Shown in pieces: positions 33,940 to 42,911 of a stretch of 64,000 nucleotides of DNA. This DNA is from Loktanella fryxellensis (GTDB lineage: Bacteria; Pseudomonadota; Alphaproteobacteria; Rhodobacterales; Rhodobacteraceae). The notes below the pieces were generated by a model that was given only the letters and a program-made list of their open reading frames with translations, was not told the origin of the DNA and did not search any database. The translations under genes and the position numbers were made by a program. Numbering within the stretch: position 1 is the stretch's first letter; each line of letters begins with the position of its first letter. The stretch covers positions 1 to 64,000 of the forward strand of contig NZ_FOCI01000003.1 in assembly GCF_900110065.1 (NCBI RefSeq), written 5' to 3'.

Positions 33940-34332
33940 ATGATCCTCTATCTCGTTACCGCCGCCCTCTTCCTCGTGATCGACGCGATCATGCTGTCGC
34001 TGGTCATGAAACCGCTGTTCACCCGCCATCTGGGCGACGCGATGCGCGACAGCCCGATGCTGGCGCCGGCGGGCCTGTTCTATCTGGCCTACGTGGCGGG
34101 ACTGGTCTTTCTCGTTTCGGTTCCGGCACTGCGCGATGCGGCACCCGGTCGGGCGGCCTTGCATGGCGCGATCATCGGCGCGATGGCCTATGGCACCTAC
34201 GAATTCACCTCCATGTCGATCATGAAGGCGTGGTCGTGGCAGATGGTCGCGACCGACACGCTGTGGGGCGCGGTTTTGACCGGGTTCTGCGCGTGGGCAG
34301 GTGTGGCGCTGTTGCTGCGGCTGCAGGGCTGA
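33940..34332 (+). CDS. DUF2177 membrane protein
   Basis: A 130-residue protein with four hydrophobic segments. It begins MILYLVTAALFLVIDAIMLS and contains MKPLFTRHLGDAM, AYGTYEFTSMSIMKAWSWQM and TLWGAVLTGFCAW, which match the DUF2177 family of unknown function. The ATG at 33940 is chosen over longer in-frame starts that lack homology. AAAAGGAC lies upstream. It stands alone between the divergent zinc exporter and metH. Confidence 0.8.
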   Translation: MILYLVTAALFLVIDAIMLSLVMKPLFTRHLGDAMRDSPMLAPAGLFYLAYVAGLVFLVSVPALRDAAPGRAALHGAIIGAMAYGTYEFTSMSIMKAWSWQMVATDTLWGAVLTGFCAWAGVALLLRLQG

Positions 34333-34366
34333 GCGTCCGACGCTCGGCGGGGGGCGCAACGGGCGG

Positions 34367-34426
34367 TTGCGGCCCGCGCCGGCATATATAGTATGAATGT
34401 TCCGCATGATCTTTGTGCAGATCATG
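34367..34426 (+). promoter_or_regulatory. Candidate metH promoter and leader stem-loop
   Basis: TTGCGG (34367-34372) and TAGTAT (34389-34394) are 16 bp apart within an A/T-rich patch. A perfect 8-bp stem follows: CATGATCT (34405-34412) with AGATCATG (34419-34426). A second small stem GGCAC/GTGCC sits at 34466-34480. The leader before the metH ATG would be about 105 nt. It does not match the SAM-II, SAH or cobalamin aptamers I can recall; regulatory function is unproven. Confidence 0.4.
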
Positions 34427-34506
34427 AGTTTGCTTATCGGCACGCATCGTCCTATCTGACGGAGAGGCACTTCTGGTGCCCGTCGTCGTTTGATCGGAGC
34501 CCCGCC

Positions 34507-37500
34507 ATGACCGCTGCCCCCACGCCATCGACCGCTTTTGCGCGCATCCGCGCGGCTGCCGCCGAGCGCATCCTGATCCTCGACGGGGCCATGGGCACGC
34601 AGATACAGGCGCTGGGCTTTGGCGAGGACGAGTTCACGGCGCATGGTGCGGGCTGCGCGTGCCATCCGCCGATGTTCGGCGACGCGCCGCATCCGCAGCA
34701 GGGCAACAACGACCTGCTGATCCTGACGCAGCCGCAGGCGATCGAGGATATCCACTATGCCTACGCCATGGCGGGCGCGGACATCGTCGAGACGAACACC
34801 TTTTCGTCCACCACCATCGCGCAGGCCGACTACGGGCTGGAGCATCTGGTCTATGACCTGAACTATCACGGGGCCCGCCTCGTGCGGCAGGCGCTGGACC
34901 GGGCGACGGCGCAGGATGGGCGCGAGCGCTTCGTCGCAGGCGCGCTTGGGCCGACCAACCGCACGGCGTCCATGTCGCCCGACGTGAACAACCCCGGCTA
35001 CCGCGCGGTCACCTTCGATCAGCTGCGCGTGGCCTATGCAGAGCAGTTGCGCGGCCTGATCGACGGCGGTGCCGACCTGATCCTGATCGAGACGATCTTC
35101 GACACGCTGAACGCCAAGGCCGCGATTTTCGCCTGCGAAGAGGCGTTCGCGGAACGCGGCATCCGGTTGCCCGTGATGATTTCCGGCACGATCACCGACC
35201 GGTCGGGGCGCACCCTGTCGGGGCAGACGCCGACGGCGTTCTGGCACGCGGTGCGCCATGCGGACCCGCTGACCATCGGCCTGAACTGTGCCTTGGGTGC
35301 GGCAGAGATGCGCGCGCATCTGGCAGAGCTGTCAGTGGCTGCCGACACGCTGATCTGCGCCTATCCGAACGCAGGCCTGCCCAACGAGTTCGGAGAATAC
35401 GACGAATCCCCCGATTTCATGGCGTCGCAGATCGCCGAGTTCGCCCGCGACGGGTTGGTGAACATCGTTGGCGGCTGCTGCGGATCGACACCCGACCACA
35501 TCCGCGCCATCGCCGCCGCCGTGGCGGGTCACGCCCCCCGCGCGATCCCGACCCATGTGCCGCAGATGAAGCTGTCGGGGCTGGAGCCCTATACGCTGAC
35601 CCCCGACATCCGCTTCGTCAACGTGGGCGAGCGTACGAACGTCACCGGGTCCGCCAAGTTCCGCAAGCTGATCACCAACCGCGACTATGCCGCCGCCCTC
35701 GACGTGGCACGCGAGCAGGTGGAGAATGGTGCCCAGATCATCGACATCAACATGGACGAAGGGCTGATCGACAGCAGACAGGCGATGATCGAGTTCCTGA
35801 ACCTGATCGCCGCCGAACCCGACATCGCCCGCGTGCCCGTCATGATCGACAGCTCCAAATGGGAGGTGATCGAGGCGGGCCTGCAATGTGTGCAGGGCAA
35901 GCCCATCGTCAATTCGATCAGCATGAAGGAAGGCGAAGAGGCCTTCCTGCACCACGCCCGCCTGTGCCGCGCCTATGGCGCTGCCGTGGTCGTCATGGCC
36001 TTCGACGAGCAGGGTCAGGCGGATACCGAAGATCGCAAGGTCGAGATCTGCACGCGCGCTTACCGACTGCTTGTCGATCAGGTGGGCTTTCCGCCTGAAG
36101 ACATCATCTTCGACCCCAACGTCTTCGCCGTGGCGACGGGCATCGAAGAGCATGACAACTACGGCGTCGATTTCATCAACGCCACGCGCCGCATCCGGGC
36201 GGACCTGCCGCACGTTCACATCTCTGGCGGGGTGTCGAACCTGTCGTTCAGCTTTCGCGGCAACGATCCGGTGCGAGAGGCGATGCACGCCGTGTTCCTG
36301 TATCATGCCATTCAGGCGGGCATGGATATGGGCATCGTCAACGCGGGGCAGCTGGCGGTCTATGACAGCATCGACCCCGACCTGAGCGCCGCGTGCGAGG
36401 ACGTGGTCCTGAACCGCACGCCTGCGGCGACTGAACAGATGCTGGAGATCGCCGAACGCTTCAAATCCACCGGCGCGAGAGAGGCGCGCGTCCGCGATCT
36501 GGCGTGGCGCGACTGGACCGTGGAAAAGCGTCTGGAACATGCCCTGGTGAACGGCATCACCGAGTTCATCGACGCGGACACCGAGGAGGCGCGGCTGACT
36601 GCCGAACGTCCGTTGCACGTCATCGAAGGGCCGCTGATGGCGGGCATGAACGTGGTCGGCGACCTGTTCGGTGCGGGCAAGATGTTCCTGCCGCAGGTGG
36701 TGAAATCCGCCCGCGTGATGAAGCAGGCCGTCGCCGTCCTGCTGCCCTACATGGAAGAGGAAAAGCGCCTGAACGGCGGCACCGGGCGCGAAAGTGCGGG
36801 CACCGTGTTGATGGCGACCGTGAAGGGCGACGTGCACGATATCGGCAAGAACATCGTAGGCGTCGTGCTGGCGTGCAACAACTACGACATCATCGACCTT
36901 GGCGTGATGGTGCCGGCGGCCAAGATCCTCGAGGTTGCGCGCGAGCGCAAGGTGGACATCATCGGCCTGTCGGGTCTGATCACGCCGTCCTTGGACGAGA
37001 TGGTGCATGTCGCCGCCGAGATGGAGCGCGAGGGCTTCGACATTCCGCTGATGATCGGTGGGGCGACCACTAGCCGCGTGCACACGGCGGTCAAGATCGA
37101 CCCGAAATACAACCGTGGTCAGACCGTCTATGTCACCGATGCCAGCCGCGCCGTCGGTGTTGTGTCGGCCCTGCTGTCGCCCGAGCAGAAGGGTGCCTAC
37201 CTCGACGGCATCCGCGCCGAATACGTGCAGGTGGCAGAGGCCCACGCCCGCGCCGAACGCGCCAAGACGCGCCTGCCGCTGGCCGCCGCGCGTGCCAACG
37301 CGATGAAGATCGACTGGTCCGACTACCGTGTCCCTGCGCCATCGTTCCTCGGCACCCGCGTCTATCAGGACTGGGATCTGGCGGACCTCGCGCGCTACAT
37401 CGACTGGACGCCGTTCTTTCAGACGTGGGAACTGAAGGGCGTCTATCCCAAGATCCTCGACGACGAACGCCAAGGCGAGGCGGCACGCGCCCTGTTCGCC

Positions 37501-38277
37501 GATGCGCAGGCGATGCTGGCGCAGATCATCGACGAGAAGTGGTTCACGCCCCGCGCCGTGGTCGGGTTCTGGCCCGCGAATGCCGTGGGCGACGACATCC
37601 GCCTGTTCACCGACGAGGGGCGCGACACCGATCTGGCCACGCTGCACACCCTGCGCCAGCAGGTCAGCAAGCGTGACGCGCGGCCCAATCTGGCGCTGGC
37701 GGATTTCGTGGCCCCGGTCGGCACGCCGGATTACGTCGGCAGCTTCGTCGTCACGGCTGGTATCGGTGAAATCGCGATCTCCGAACGGTTCGAGACTGCG
37801 GGCGACGACTTCAACGCGATCCTCGTGAAGGCGCTGGCCGACCGGTTCGCCGAAGCCTTTGCCGAGCGCATGCACGAGTTGGTCCGGCGAGAGCTGTGGG
37901 GCTATGCCCCGGACGAGGCGCTGGAGCCGACCGATCTGATCGGTGAGCCCTATCGCGGTATCCGCCCCGCACCGGGCTATCCGGCGCAGCCCGACCACAC
38001 CGAAAAGACGACGCTGTTCAGCTTGCTGGATGCCGAAAATGCAACGGGCGTGCGCCTGACCGAAAGCATGGCGATGTGGCCGGGATCATCTGTTTCCGGC
38101 CTCTATCTCGGGCACCCGGATGCGTATTACTTCGGCGTGGCCAAGGTCGAATTGGATCAGGTCCACGATTACGCCGCCCGCAAGGGGATGCCCGTGGCAG
38201 AGGTCGAACGCTGGCTGGGGCCGATCCTGAATTATGTCCCGCAGCAGGGCGATGCGCCGTCAATGGCTGCGGAATGA
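34507..38277 (+). CDS. metH: Cobalamin-dependent methionine synthase
   Basis: Transfers the methyl group of methyltetrahydrofolate to homocysteine through cobalamin. The 1256-residue chain has all four modules: homocysteine domain with zinc ligands C261 and C324-C325 ([10 protein letters not shown]); pterin domain ([14 protein letters not shown] onward, about 370-630); cobalamin domain with the base-off motif DVHDIGKN, where H777 is the lower ligand; and the C-terminal AdoMet reactivation domain ([15 protein letters not shown]). The start at 34507 is chosen as the first Met giving homology ([20 protein letters not shown]). It appears single-gene, with its own promoter. Confidence 0.97.
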   Translation: MTAAPTPSTAFARIRAAAAERILILDGAMGTQIQALGFGEDEFTAHGAGCACHPPMFGDAPHPQQGNNDLLILTQPQAIEDIHYAYAMAGADIVETNTFSSTTIAQADYGLEHLVYDLNYHGARLVRQALDRATAQDGRERFVAGALGPTNRTASMSPDVNNPGYRAVTFDQLRVAYAEQLRGLIDGGADLILIETIFDTLNAKAAIFACEEAFAERGIRLPVMISGTITDRSGRTLSGQTPTAFWHAVRHADPLTIGLNCALGAAEMRAHLAELSVAADTLICAYPNAGLPNEFGEYDESPDFMASQIAEFARDGLVNIVGGCCGSTPDHIRAIAAAVAGHAPRAIPTHVPQMKLSGLEPYTLTPDIRFVNVGERTNVTGSAKFRKLITNRDYAAALDVAREQVENGAQIIDINMDEGLIDSRQAMIEFLNLIAAEPDIARVPVMIDSSKWEVIEAGLQCVQGKPIVNSISMKEGEEAFLHHARLCRAYGAAVVVMAFDEQGQADTEDRKVEICTRAYRLLVDQVGFPPEDIIFDPNVFAVATGIEEHDNYGVDFINATRRIRADLPHVHISGGVSNLSFSFRGNDPVREAMHAVFLYHAIQAGMDMGIVNAGQLAVYDSIDPDLSAACEDVVLNRTPAATEQMLEIAERFKSTGAREARVRDLAWRDWTVEKRLEHALVNGITEFIDADTEEARLTAERPLHVIEGPLMAGMNVVGDLFGAGKMFLPQVVKSARVMKQAVAVLLPYMEEEKRLNGGTGRESAGTVLMATVKGDVHDIGKNIVGVVLACNNYDIIDLGVMVPAAKILEVARERKVDIIGLSGLITPSLDEMVHVAAEMEREGFDIPLMIGGATTSRVHTAVKIDPKYNRGQTVYVTDASRAVGVVSALLSPEQKGAYLDGIRAEYVQVAEAHARAERAKTRLPLAAARANAMKIDWSDYRVPAPSFLGTRVYQDWDLADLARYIDWTPFFQTWELKGVYPKILDDERQGEAARALFADAQAMLAQIIDEKWFTPRAVVGFWPANAVGDDIRLFTDEGRDTDLATLHTLRQQVSKRDARPNLALADFVAPVGTPDYVGSFVVTAGIGEIAISERFETAGDDFNAILVKALADRFAEAFAERMHELVRRELWGYAPDEALEPTDLIGEPYRGIRPAPGYPAQPDHTEKTTLFSLLDAENATGVRLTESMAMWPGSSVSGLYLGHPDAYYFGVAKVELDQVHDYAARKGMPVAEVERWLGPILNYVPQQGDAPSMAAE

Positions 38278-38324
38278 TGCGGTCGTGCCTGTGCGGCTGA
38301 TCTGACGCAGGCAAGGGGGCACAC

Positions 38325-38996
38325 GTGCGGTTCATGGACTTCAGCTCTTGGCAGAGCATCCTGACGACCCTGCTGGGTGTCGCGCTGATCGCGCTGATCG
38401 GTGTGGGTATCCGCGTGCTGATGATGCTGACCATCCAGCAACGCCAGCAGCGCATGAACCGGCAGATCAACGAACGGCTGCGCACGTTGATGGCGGCCTA
38501 TCGCACGCTGGGCGGGTCGTTCACCGGCGAGCTGACCGTCGATCCCGCCCATTTGCGCGACCTGCGCACGGCAGCCGCAGTACCCGACGCCACGACCGGC
38601 AGTGCACCGCCCGCCGACGCCCCACCCGACCGCCCGCGCCGCATCCGCGATGCGGTCGAGGCGGCCTTGGCGGACATCCTGTTGCTGGGCACCGAGGAGC
38701 ATGTCCGGCTGGCGGGACAGGCCGCGCGCGACATGGCCGCAGGCCGGCCGATCCACACCGCGGATCTGGTGATCAGTCTGCGCGACTTCATCCGCGAGGC
38801 GCTCGACCTCGACCCGATCCCAGACGGCGTGGCGATCCCGTTGCAGGGCCCGACGCGCCCGCAGGGCAGCGGCGGACGCGGTGGCAAGGGCGACGGTGCC
38901 GGTCGCGGCGGCGGTGGCGGTGGCGGCGGGGCAGGGGGTGGCGGTGGTATGTGCATGGGCCCCCGTGCTGACCGCGCCGACACGCCGTCCGGCTGA
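38325..38996 (+). CDS. Hypothetical membrane protein with glycine-rich tail
   Basis: A 223-residue protein I do not recognise. It has one clear membrane helix (about residues 12-36), a basic Gln/Arg-rich segment (QQRQQRMNRQINERLR), a central region possibly helical (residues 105-165) and a glycine-rich segment at 181-209. The latter includes two runs of 8 and 5 Gly and ends in MCMG with a single Cys210. The start is GTG at 38325 with AAGGGGG upstream; ATG at 38334 is the alternative. It follows metH after 47 nt. Gene status is supported by its ribosome-binding site and codon use, not by homology. Confidence 0.6.
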   Translation: MRFMDFSSWQSILTTLLGVALIALIGVGIRVLMMLTIQQRQQRMNRQINERLRTLMAAYRTLGGSFTGELTVDPAHLRDLRTAAAVPDATTGSAPPADAPPDRPRRIRDAVEAALADILLLGTEEHVRLAGQAARDMAAGRPIHTADLVISLRDFIREALDLDPIPDGVAIPLQGPTRPQGSGGRGGKGDGAGRGGGGGGGGAGGGGGMCMGPRADRADTPSG

Positions 38997-39335
38997 TCAG
39001 CCACCGGGTCCGGCGCCCGGGCAGACCCCGCCAGATGCCAGCGCTTGCGCCGGACCGCGCCCATGGCTGCCCCGCCCCGTCGGTCCATCCGCGCACGGCT
39101 CCGGCTTCGGTTGTGCGACCCGGCATGGTCGCCGCGTTTCGCGGTGACCCGGCATGGTCGCCGCGTTTCGCGGTCTGCCTGAATCTTCGGCATTCGCGCC
39201 GCAGCCGCCCGGGGGTGCCGACCTTGTCCGCCACAGCAGCACCTGCACCGACGCCGATGAAGAAAAGTTGCGCAGAAAATCATCGACATATTGCAGAACC
39301 GGTCTTAACCGGAGCATTCTGCACTGCGGCAGAGG
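38997..39335. other. 339-bp gap before the glucan operon
   Basis: No gene is recognised here. The notable content is a perfect tandem repeat (39117-39174, listed separately) followed by an A/T-richer segment (39255-39310) that probably contains the opgG promoter, although no well-spaced sigma70 pair could be fixed. CCGGT-CTTA-ACCGG near 39300-39313 is a short inverted repeat close to the expected operator region. Confidence 0.5.
39117..39174 (+). repeat. Perfect 29-bp tandem duplication with internal hairpins
   Basis: The 29-bp unit at 39117-39145 (beginning GACCCGGCATGG) is repeated exactly at 39146-39174. Each unit contains CCGCG-TTT-CGCGG, a 5-bp stem with a 3-nt loop, so two identical hairpins sit side by side between the glycine-rich protein gene and opgG. 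It could be a repetitive extragenic palindrome or a transcription-terminating pair. Confidence 0.8.
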
Positions 39336-40958
39336 ATGGATGATCGCGACCCTATGACCCAGAACATCTTGCCCCACCTGACACGCCGCGCCCTTCTTTG
39401 CTTGGGCAGTTCCGCCCTGGCCGTGGGCGTCGTGACACTCGGTTTGCCGGGGCGTGCGACCGCACAGGCCGAATCGGTTCCGGCGCAGGCACCCTTCACG
39501 TTCGAGACGCTGGTGGAGCGCGCACGCGCGGCGGCGGCGACGGAATATGCGGCACCGCAAGCCCTTGGTCCGCCGTTCACGGATCTCGACTACGACGATT
39601 ATCGCAACATCCAGTTTCGCGACAACCGCGCCCGCTGGGCGGGTGTTGACGCGGCCGCGATCCTGCAGGCCTATCATCCGGGCTGGCTGTTCGACAGCAC
39701 CGTGTCCCTGTCCGAGATCGTCGACGGTCAGGCCCGCCCGCTGACCTTCACCGCCGAGGATTTCAACTATTTCGGCGACACGGCGACCGACATTGCGACC
39801 GACATTGCGGCCGGCACGCAGCTGCCGGGCGTGGCCGGCTTCCGTCTGAACGTGCCGCTGAACGCGCCGGACCGCTTTGACGAGGCCGTGTCCTTCCTCG
39901 GGGCCAGCTATTTCCGCGCGCTGGGGGCGGGCAACCACTACGGCCTGTCGGCGCGCGGCCTTGCCGTGAACACCGCCACGTCCGAGGCAGAGGAGTTTCC
40001 CCGCTTCAGCGCCTTCTGGCTGGAACGCCCGGTCGTGGGCGCCACGATGCTGACGTTCTATGCCCTGCTCGACAGCGAGTCGGTCACGGGTGCCTACCGC
40101 TTCGTGCTCCGCCCCGGCGAGACGACGACGATGGACGTCACGACCGAGCTGTTCTTCCGCCGTGACGTGGAACAGCTTGGCATCGCGCCGCTGACCTCGA
40201 TGTACCTCTTCGGCTCCAACGACCGCGTCGCCTTCGACGACTACCGCGAGCGGGTCCATGACAGCGAGGCGCTGATCGTCAATTCCGGCGCGGTGCCGCT
40301 GTTCCGCCCGCTGAACAACCCGCCGCGGCTGGCCAATTCCTATTTCAGCGCCCAGTCGCCAAAGTCCTTCGGCCTTGTGCAGCGGCACCGTGACTTCGAG
40401 GACTTCCTCGACGCCGGTGCGCAGTATGAACGCAGGCCCTCCCTCATGGTGGAGCCTTTGGGCGACTGGGGCAATGGCGCCATCCGTCTGATCGAGATTC
40501 CGTCCGACCTCGAGGCGAACGACAACATCGTCGCCTTCTGGGTGCCGGAAGGTGATTTCGTGGCCGGGTCGGCGCTGAGCATCGGGTATCGCCTGCACTG
40601 GGGATCGAACCCGCCGGGTGCGGTGTCGCAACTGGCGCAGGTGTCACGGACGCTGACCGGACATGGCGGCGTCGCCGGCATCGCACCGCGCACGGACCTG
40701 CGCAAATTCGTCATCGACTTCGTCGGCGATACGCTGATGGAACCTAATCCCGAGTTCCCGGTTGAGGCGCGTATCAATGTTTCCGGTGGCGAGGTGGTTG
40801 GCGAAGTGTTGCAACGGGTCGATGGCGAAGACCGGATGTGGCGGCTGATCATCGACGTCAGAGGTGAAGGCGATGCAGGTGTGGAAATGTCGGCCAGTTT
40901 GATTGCGGGTGAGACGCAACTGACCGAAGCCTGGATTTATCAGTGGTTGAGAGAATGA
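39336..40958 (+). CDS. opgG: Periplasmic glucan biosynthesis protein OpgG (MdoG)
   Basis: Periplasmic protein needed for osmoregulated periplasmic glucan backbone synthesis or branching. The 540-residue product has an exported N-terminus with twin Arg (TRRALLCLGSSALAVGVVTL) and the MdoG domain. Landmarks are FTDLDYDDYRNIQFRD, FRLNVPLN, SFLGASYFRALG, HYGLSARGLAVNTA, ERP...TFYALLDSESVTGAYRF and TSMYLFGSNDR. The start may be 39336 or the ATG at 39354. The stop overlaps the next small gene by 4 nt. First gene of opgG-opgI-opgH-opgC. Confidence 0.93.
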   Translation: MDDRDPMTQNILPHLTRRALLCLGSSALAVGVVTLGLPGRATAQAESVPAQAPFTFETLVERARAAAATEYAAPQALGPPFTDLDYDDYRNIQFRDNRARWAGVDAAAILQAYHPGWLFDSTVSLSEIVDGQARPLTFTAEDFNYFGDTATDIATDIAAGTQLPGVAGFRLNVPLNAPDRFDEAVSFLGASYFRALGAGNHYGLSARGLAVNTATSEAEEFPRFSAFWLERPVVGATMLTFYALLDSESVTGAYRFVLRPGETTTMDVTTELFFRRDVEQLGIAPLTSMYLFGSNDRVAFDDYRERVHDSEALIVNSGAVPLFRPLNNPPRLANSYFSAQSPKSFGLVQRHRDFEDFLDAGAQYERRPSLMVEPLGDWGNGAIRLIEIPSDLEANDNIVAFWVPEGDFVAGSALSIGYRLHWGSNPPGAVSQLAQVSRTLTGHGGVAGIAPRTDLRKFVIDFVGDTLMEPNPEFPVEARINVSGGEVVGEVLQRVDGEDRMWRLIIDVRGEGDAGVEMSASLIAGETQLTEAWIYQWLRE

Positions 40959-41140
40959 CCCAAGTGTCACGCAAGTCGAATGAGGCCCCCACGATCCACC
41001 AATCGTTCGCGCCTGCGGACGTGGCACCCCGTGTCGCACCGCTGGACCTGCCGCGGCAGGTCCTCGAGCAACAGGAAGAGGCAGGCGCCCTTCAGGGCAT
41101 GATCGACATGGTCGCGCGCCTGTGGCCGCGCAGCGCCTGA
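40955..41140 (+). CDS. opgI: 61-residue OpgI-like protein of the glucan operon
   Basis: A 61-residue soluble protein: MTQVSRKSNEAPTIHQSFAP, then DVAPRVAPLDLPRQVLEQQEEAGALQ, ending WPRSA. It has no signal or membrane segment. It overlaps opgG (ATGA) and ends 1 nt before opgH, so it is clearly built into the operon. In Rhodobacter sphaeroides the order opgG-opgI-opgH-opgC is known and opgI, which has no E. coli counterpart, is required for backbone synthesis. The assignment rests on position and size; I could not compare sequences. Confidence 0.6.
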   Translation: MTQVSRKSNEAPTIHQSFAPADVAPRVAPLDLPRQVLEQQEEAGALQGMIDMVARLWPRSA

Positions 41141-41141
41141 C

Positions 41142-42911
41142 GTGCAGGGCCATCTGCGGCGGTCACAGGCCCGGTTGTGCCGCACGGTCGGACTGCTGTT
41201 CGCGTTTTTCTGCGCGGCGGCGGCTGCTGCCACCCTAGCACAGGCCGGGCTGAACACCGGTTTCGATCCGTGGGATGCGGCTGCGGTCGGGCTGATCGCG
41301 CTGACCACCGGTTGGCTTGCTTGGGGTGCCGGACAGGCCATGATGGGCCTGCCCGACCTTGGCCCGATGCCGGATCCCGCATTGTCCGGTGGCGCGTTTC
41401 CCCCGACGGCGATCCTGGTTCCCATCTGCAACGAGAACCCGGTCGAGGTCTGTGCGCGGATCGCCGCCATGCGGCAGTCGCTGGCGCAGGCCGGTGTGCC
41501 TGCGCATTTTGCCGTCCTGTCCGATACATCCGATCCCCAAGCGCTGCTGGCCGAAGCGGCGGCACTGGCCCCCCTCTTCAACGACAACGACGGTCCGAAC
41601 CCGGTCTATTACCGCGTTCGCAAGGACCGTCGCGGCCGCAAGGCCGGCAATGTCGAGGATTTCATCCGCACCAGCGGCGGCGCCTATACCTATGCGGTGT
41701 TGCTGGACGCCGACAGCCTGATGGAAGGCGAGACGATCCGCCACCTCGTGGCCCGGATGGAGGCGGAGCCGGGCATCGGCCTGCTGCAGACGCTGCCCAA
41801 GATCGTCGGTGCCAGCGCCCTGTTCGGGCGCGCGATGCAATTCTCTGCCAGTTTCCATTCGCCCGTCTTCGCGCGCGGGCTGGCCCGGATGCAGGGCTAT
41901 GCCGGTCCGTTCTGGGGCCACAACGCCATCGCCCGCGTGGACGCGCTGGCACAGTGCTGCGGTCTGCCCGAACTGTCGGGACCGCCGCCCTTCGGCGGCA
42001 CGATCCTGAGCCACGATTACGTCGAAGCGGCCCTGCTGGTGCGTGGCGGCTGGCGGGTCGAGATGGACCCCCGCATCGAAGGCAGCTTCGAGGAGGGGCC
42101 GGAGAACCTGCTGGCCTTCGCCCGCCGCGACCGGCGCTGGTGTCAGGGCAACCTGCAGCATGTGCGCCTGTTGCGCGCGCCCGGCCTGCGCGGGTGGAGC
42201 AGGTTCGTCTTCGTGCAGGGCATCATGTCCTATCTGGTGTCGGTCCTGTGGGGCGCGTTCCTGATCGTGTCGCTGCTGGCCGCCGCCACGTCGCGCAACC
42301 CGGATTATTTTCCCGACGCCTACCAGTTGTTCCCCGTGTTTCCCGACGACCGCACGTTCCAGATCATCGCACTGGCCGTGGGCATCGGCGGTCTGCTGGT
42401 CCTGCCGAAGCTGGCGATCTTCTTTGAATCCGTGCTGTCGCGGCGGACAGGCGGCTTCGGTGGCACGGTCCGGTCGTTCTTTTCAGTGACGTGCGAGACG
42501 CTGCTGACCTCTCTGATTGCGCCCATCATGCTGATGTACCAGACCCGTGCCGTCGTCGAGGTGCTGTCGGGCCGCGATGGCGGCTGGCCATCTACAGCGC
42601 GCGGCGAAGGCCGCCTGACCCTGACCGAAGGCTGGATCGCGGGCCGCTGGATCGCCGCCTGGGGGGCGGGGGCCATGGTCTTTGTGCTGTGGCTGACGCC
42701 GGGGCTGATCTGGTGGCTGATGCCCGTGACCGTGCCGATGACGCTGGCACCGGTGCTGATCACCCTGACGTCGTGGGGCATCGGGCGCAGCCTGTTCGTC
42801 GTGCCGCAGGAAAGACTGACCTCTCCCGTCGTGGCAGCCTATCGCAGCCGCCTGTCGCGGATGATCGAGCCGGAAGGACTGCCGCATGGCCCAAACACCC
42901 GTTCGGCCTGA
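41142..42911 (+). CDS. opgH: Glucan glucosyltransferase OpgH (MdoH)
   Basis: Inner-membrane family-2 glycosyltransferase that polymerises UDP-glucose into the glucan backbone. The 589-residue protein has two N-terminal helices, AILVPICNENPVEVCARIAA (nucleotide-binding start), VLLDADSLMEGETIRHLV near residue 188, GGTILSHDYVEAALLVRGGW and the RDRRWCQGNLQH motif near 329, followed by several helices. It lacks the long N- and C-terminal extensions of E. coli OpgH (847 residues), as in other alphaproteobacteria. The start is GTG at 41142. It overlaps opgC by 26 nt. Confidence 0.94.
   Translation: MQGHLRRSQARLCRTVGLLFAFFCAAAAAATLAQAGLNTGFDPWDAAAVGLIALTTGWLAWGAGQAMMGLPDLGPMPDPALSGGAFPPTAILVPICNENPVEVCARIAAMRQSLAQAGVPAHFAVLSDTSDPQALLAEAAALAPLFNDNDGPNPVYYRVRKDRRGRKAGNVEDFIRTSGGAYTYAVLLDADSLMEGETIRHLVARMEAEPGIGLLQTLPKIVGASALFGRAMQFSASFHSPVFARGLARMQGYAGPFWGHNAIARVDALAQCCGLPELSGPPPFGGTILSHDYVEAALLVRGGWRVEMDPRIEGSFEEGPENLLAFARRDRRWCQGNLQHVRLLRAPGLRGWSRFVFVQGIMSYLVSVLWGAFLIVSLLAAATSRNPDYFPDAYQLFPVFPDDRTFQIIALAVGIGGLLVLPKLAIFFESVLSRRTGGFGGTVRSFFSVTCETLLTSLIAPIMLMYQTRAVVEVLSGRDGGWPSTARGEGRLTLTEGWIAGRWIAAWGAGAMVFVLWLTPGLIWWLMPVTVPMTLAPVLITLTSWGIGRSLFVVPQERLTSPVVAAYRSRLSRMIEPEGLPHGPNTRSA

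Noticed and set aside
34333-34506. SAM-II, SAH or cobalamin riboswitch before metH
   Set aside because: The conserved aptamer cores as I remember them cannot be found; only generic stems are seen, so it was reported as an unassigned leader.
35332-37998. Long minus-strand open frame opposite metH
   Set aside because: The complete MetH domain set on the plus strand accounts for the sequence; the antisense product has no motifs.
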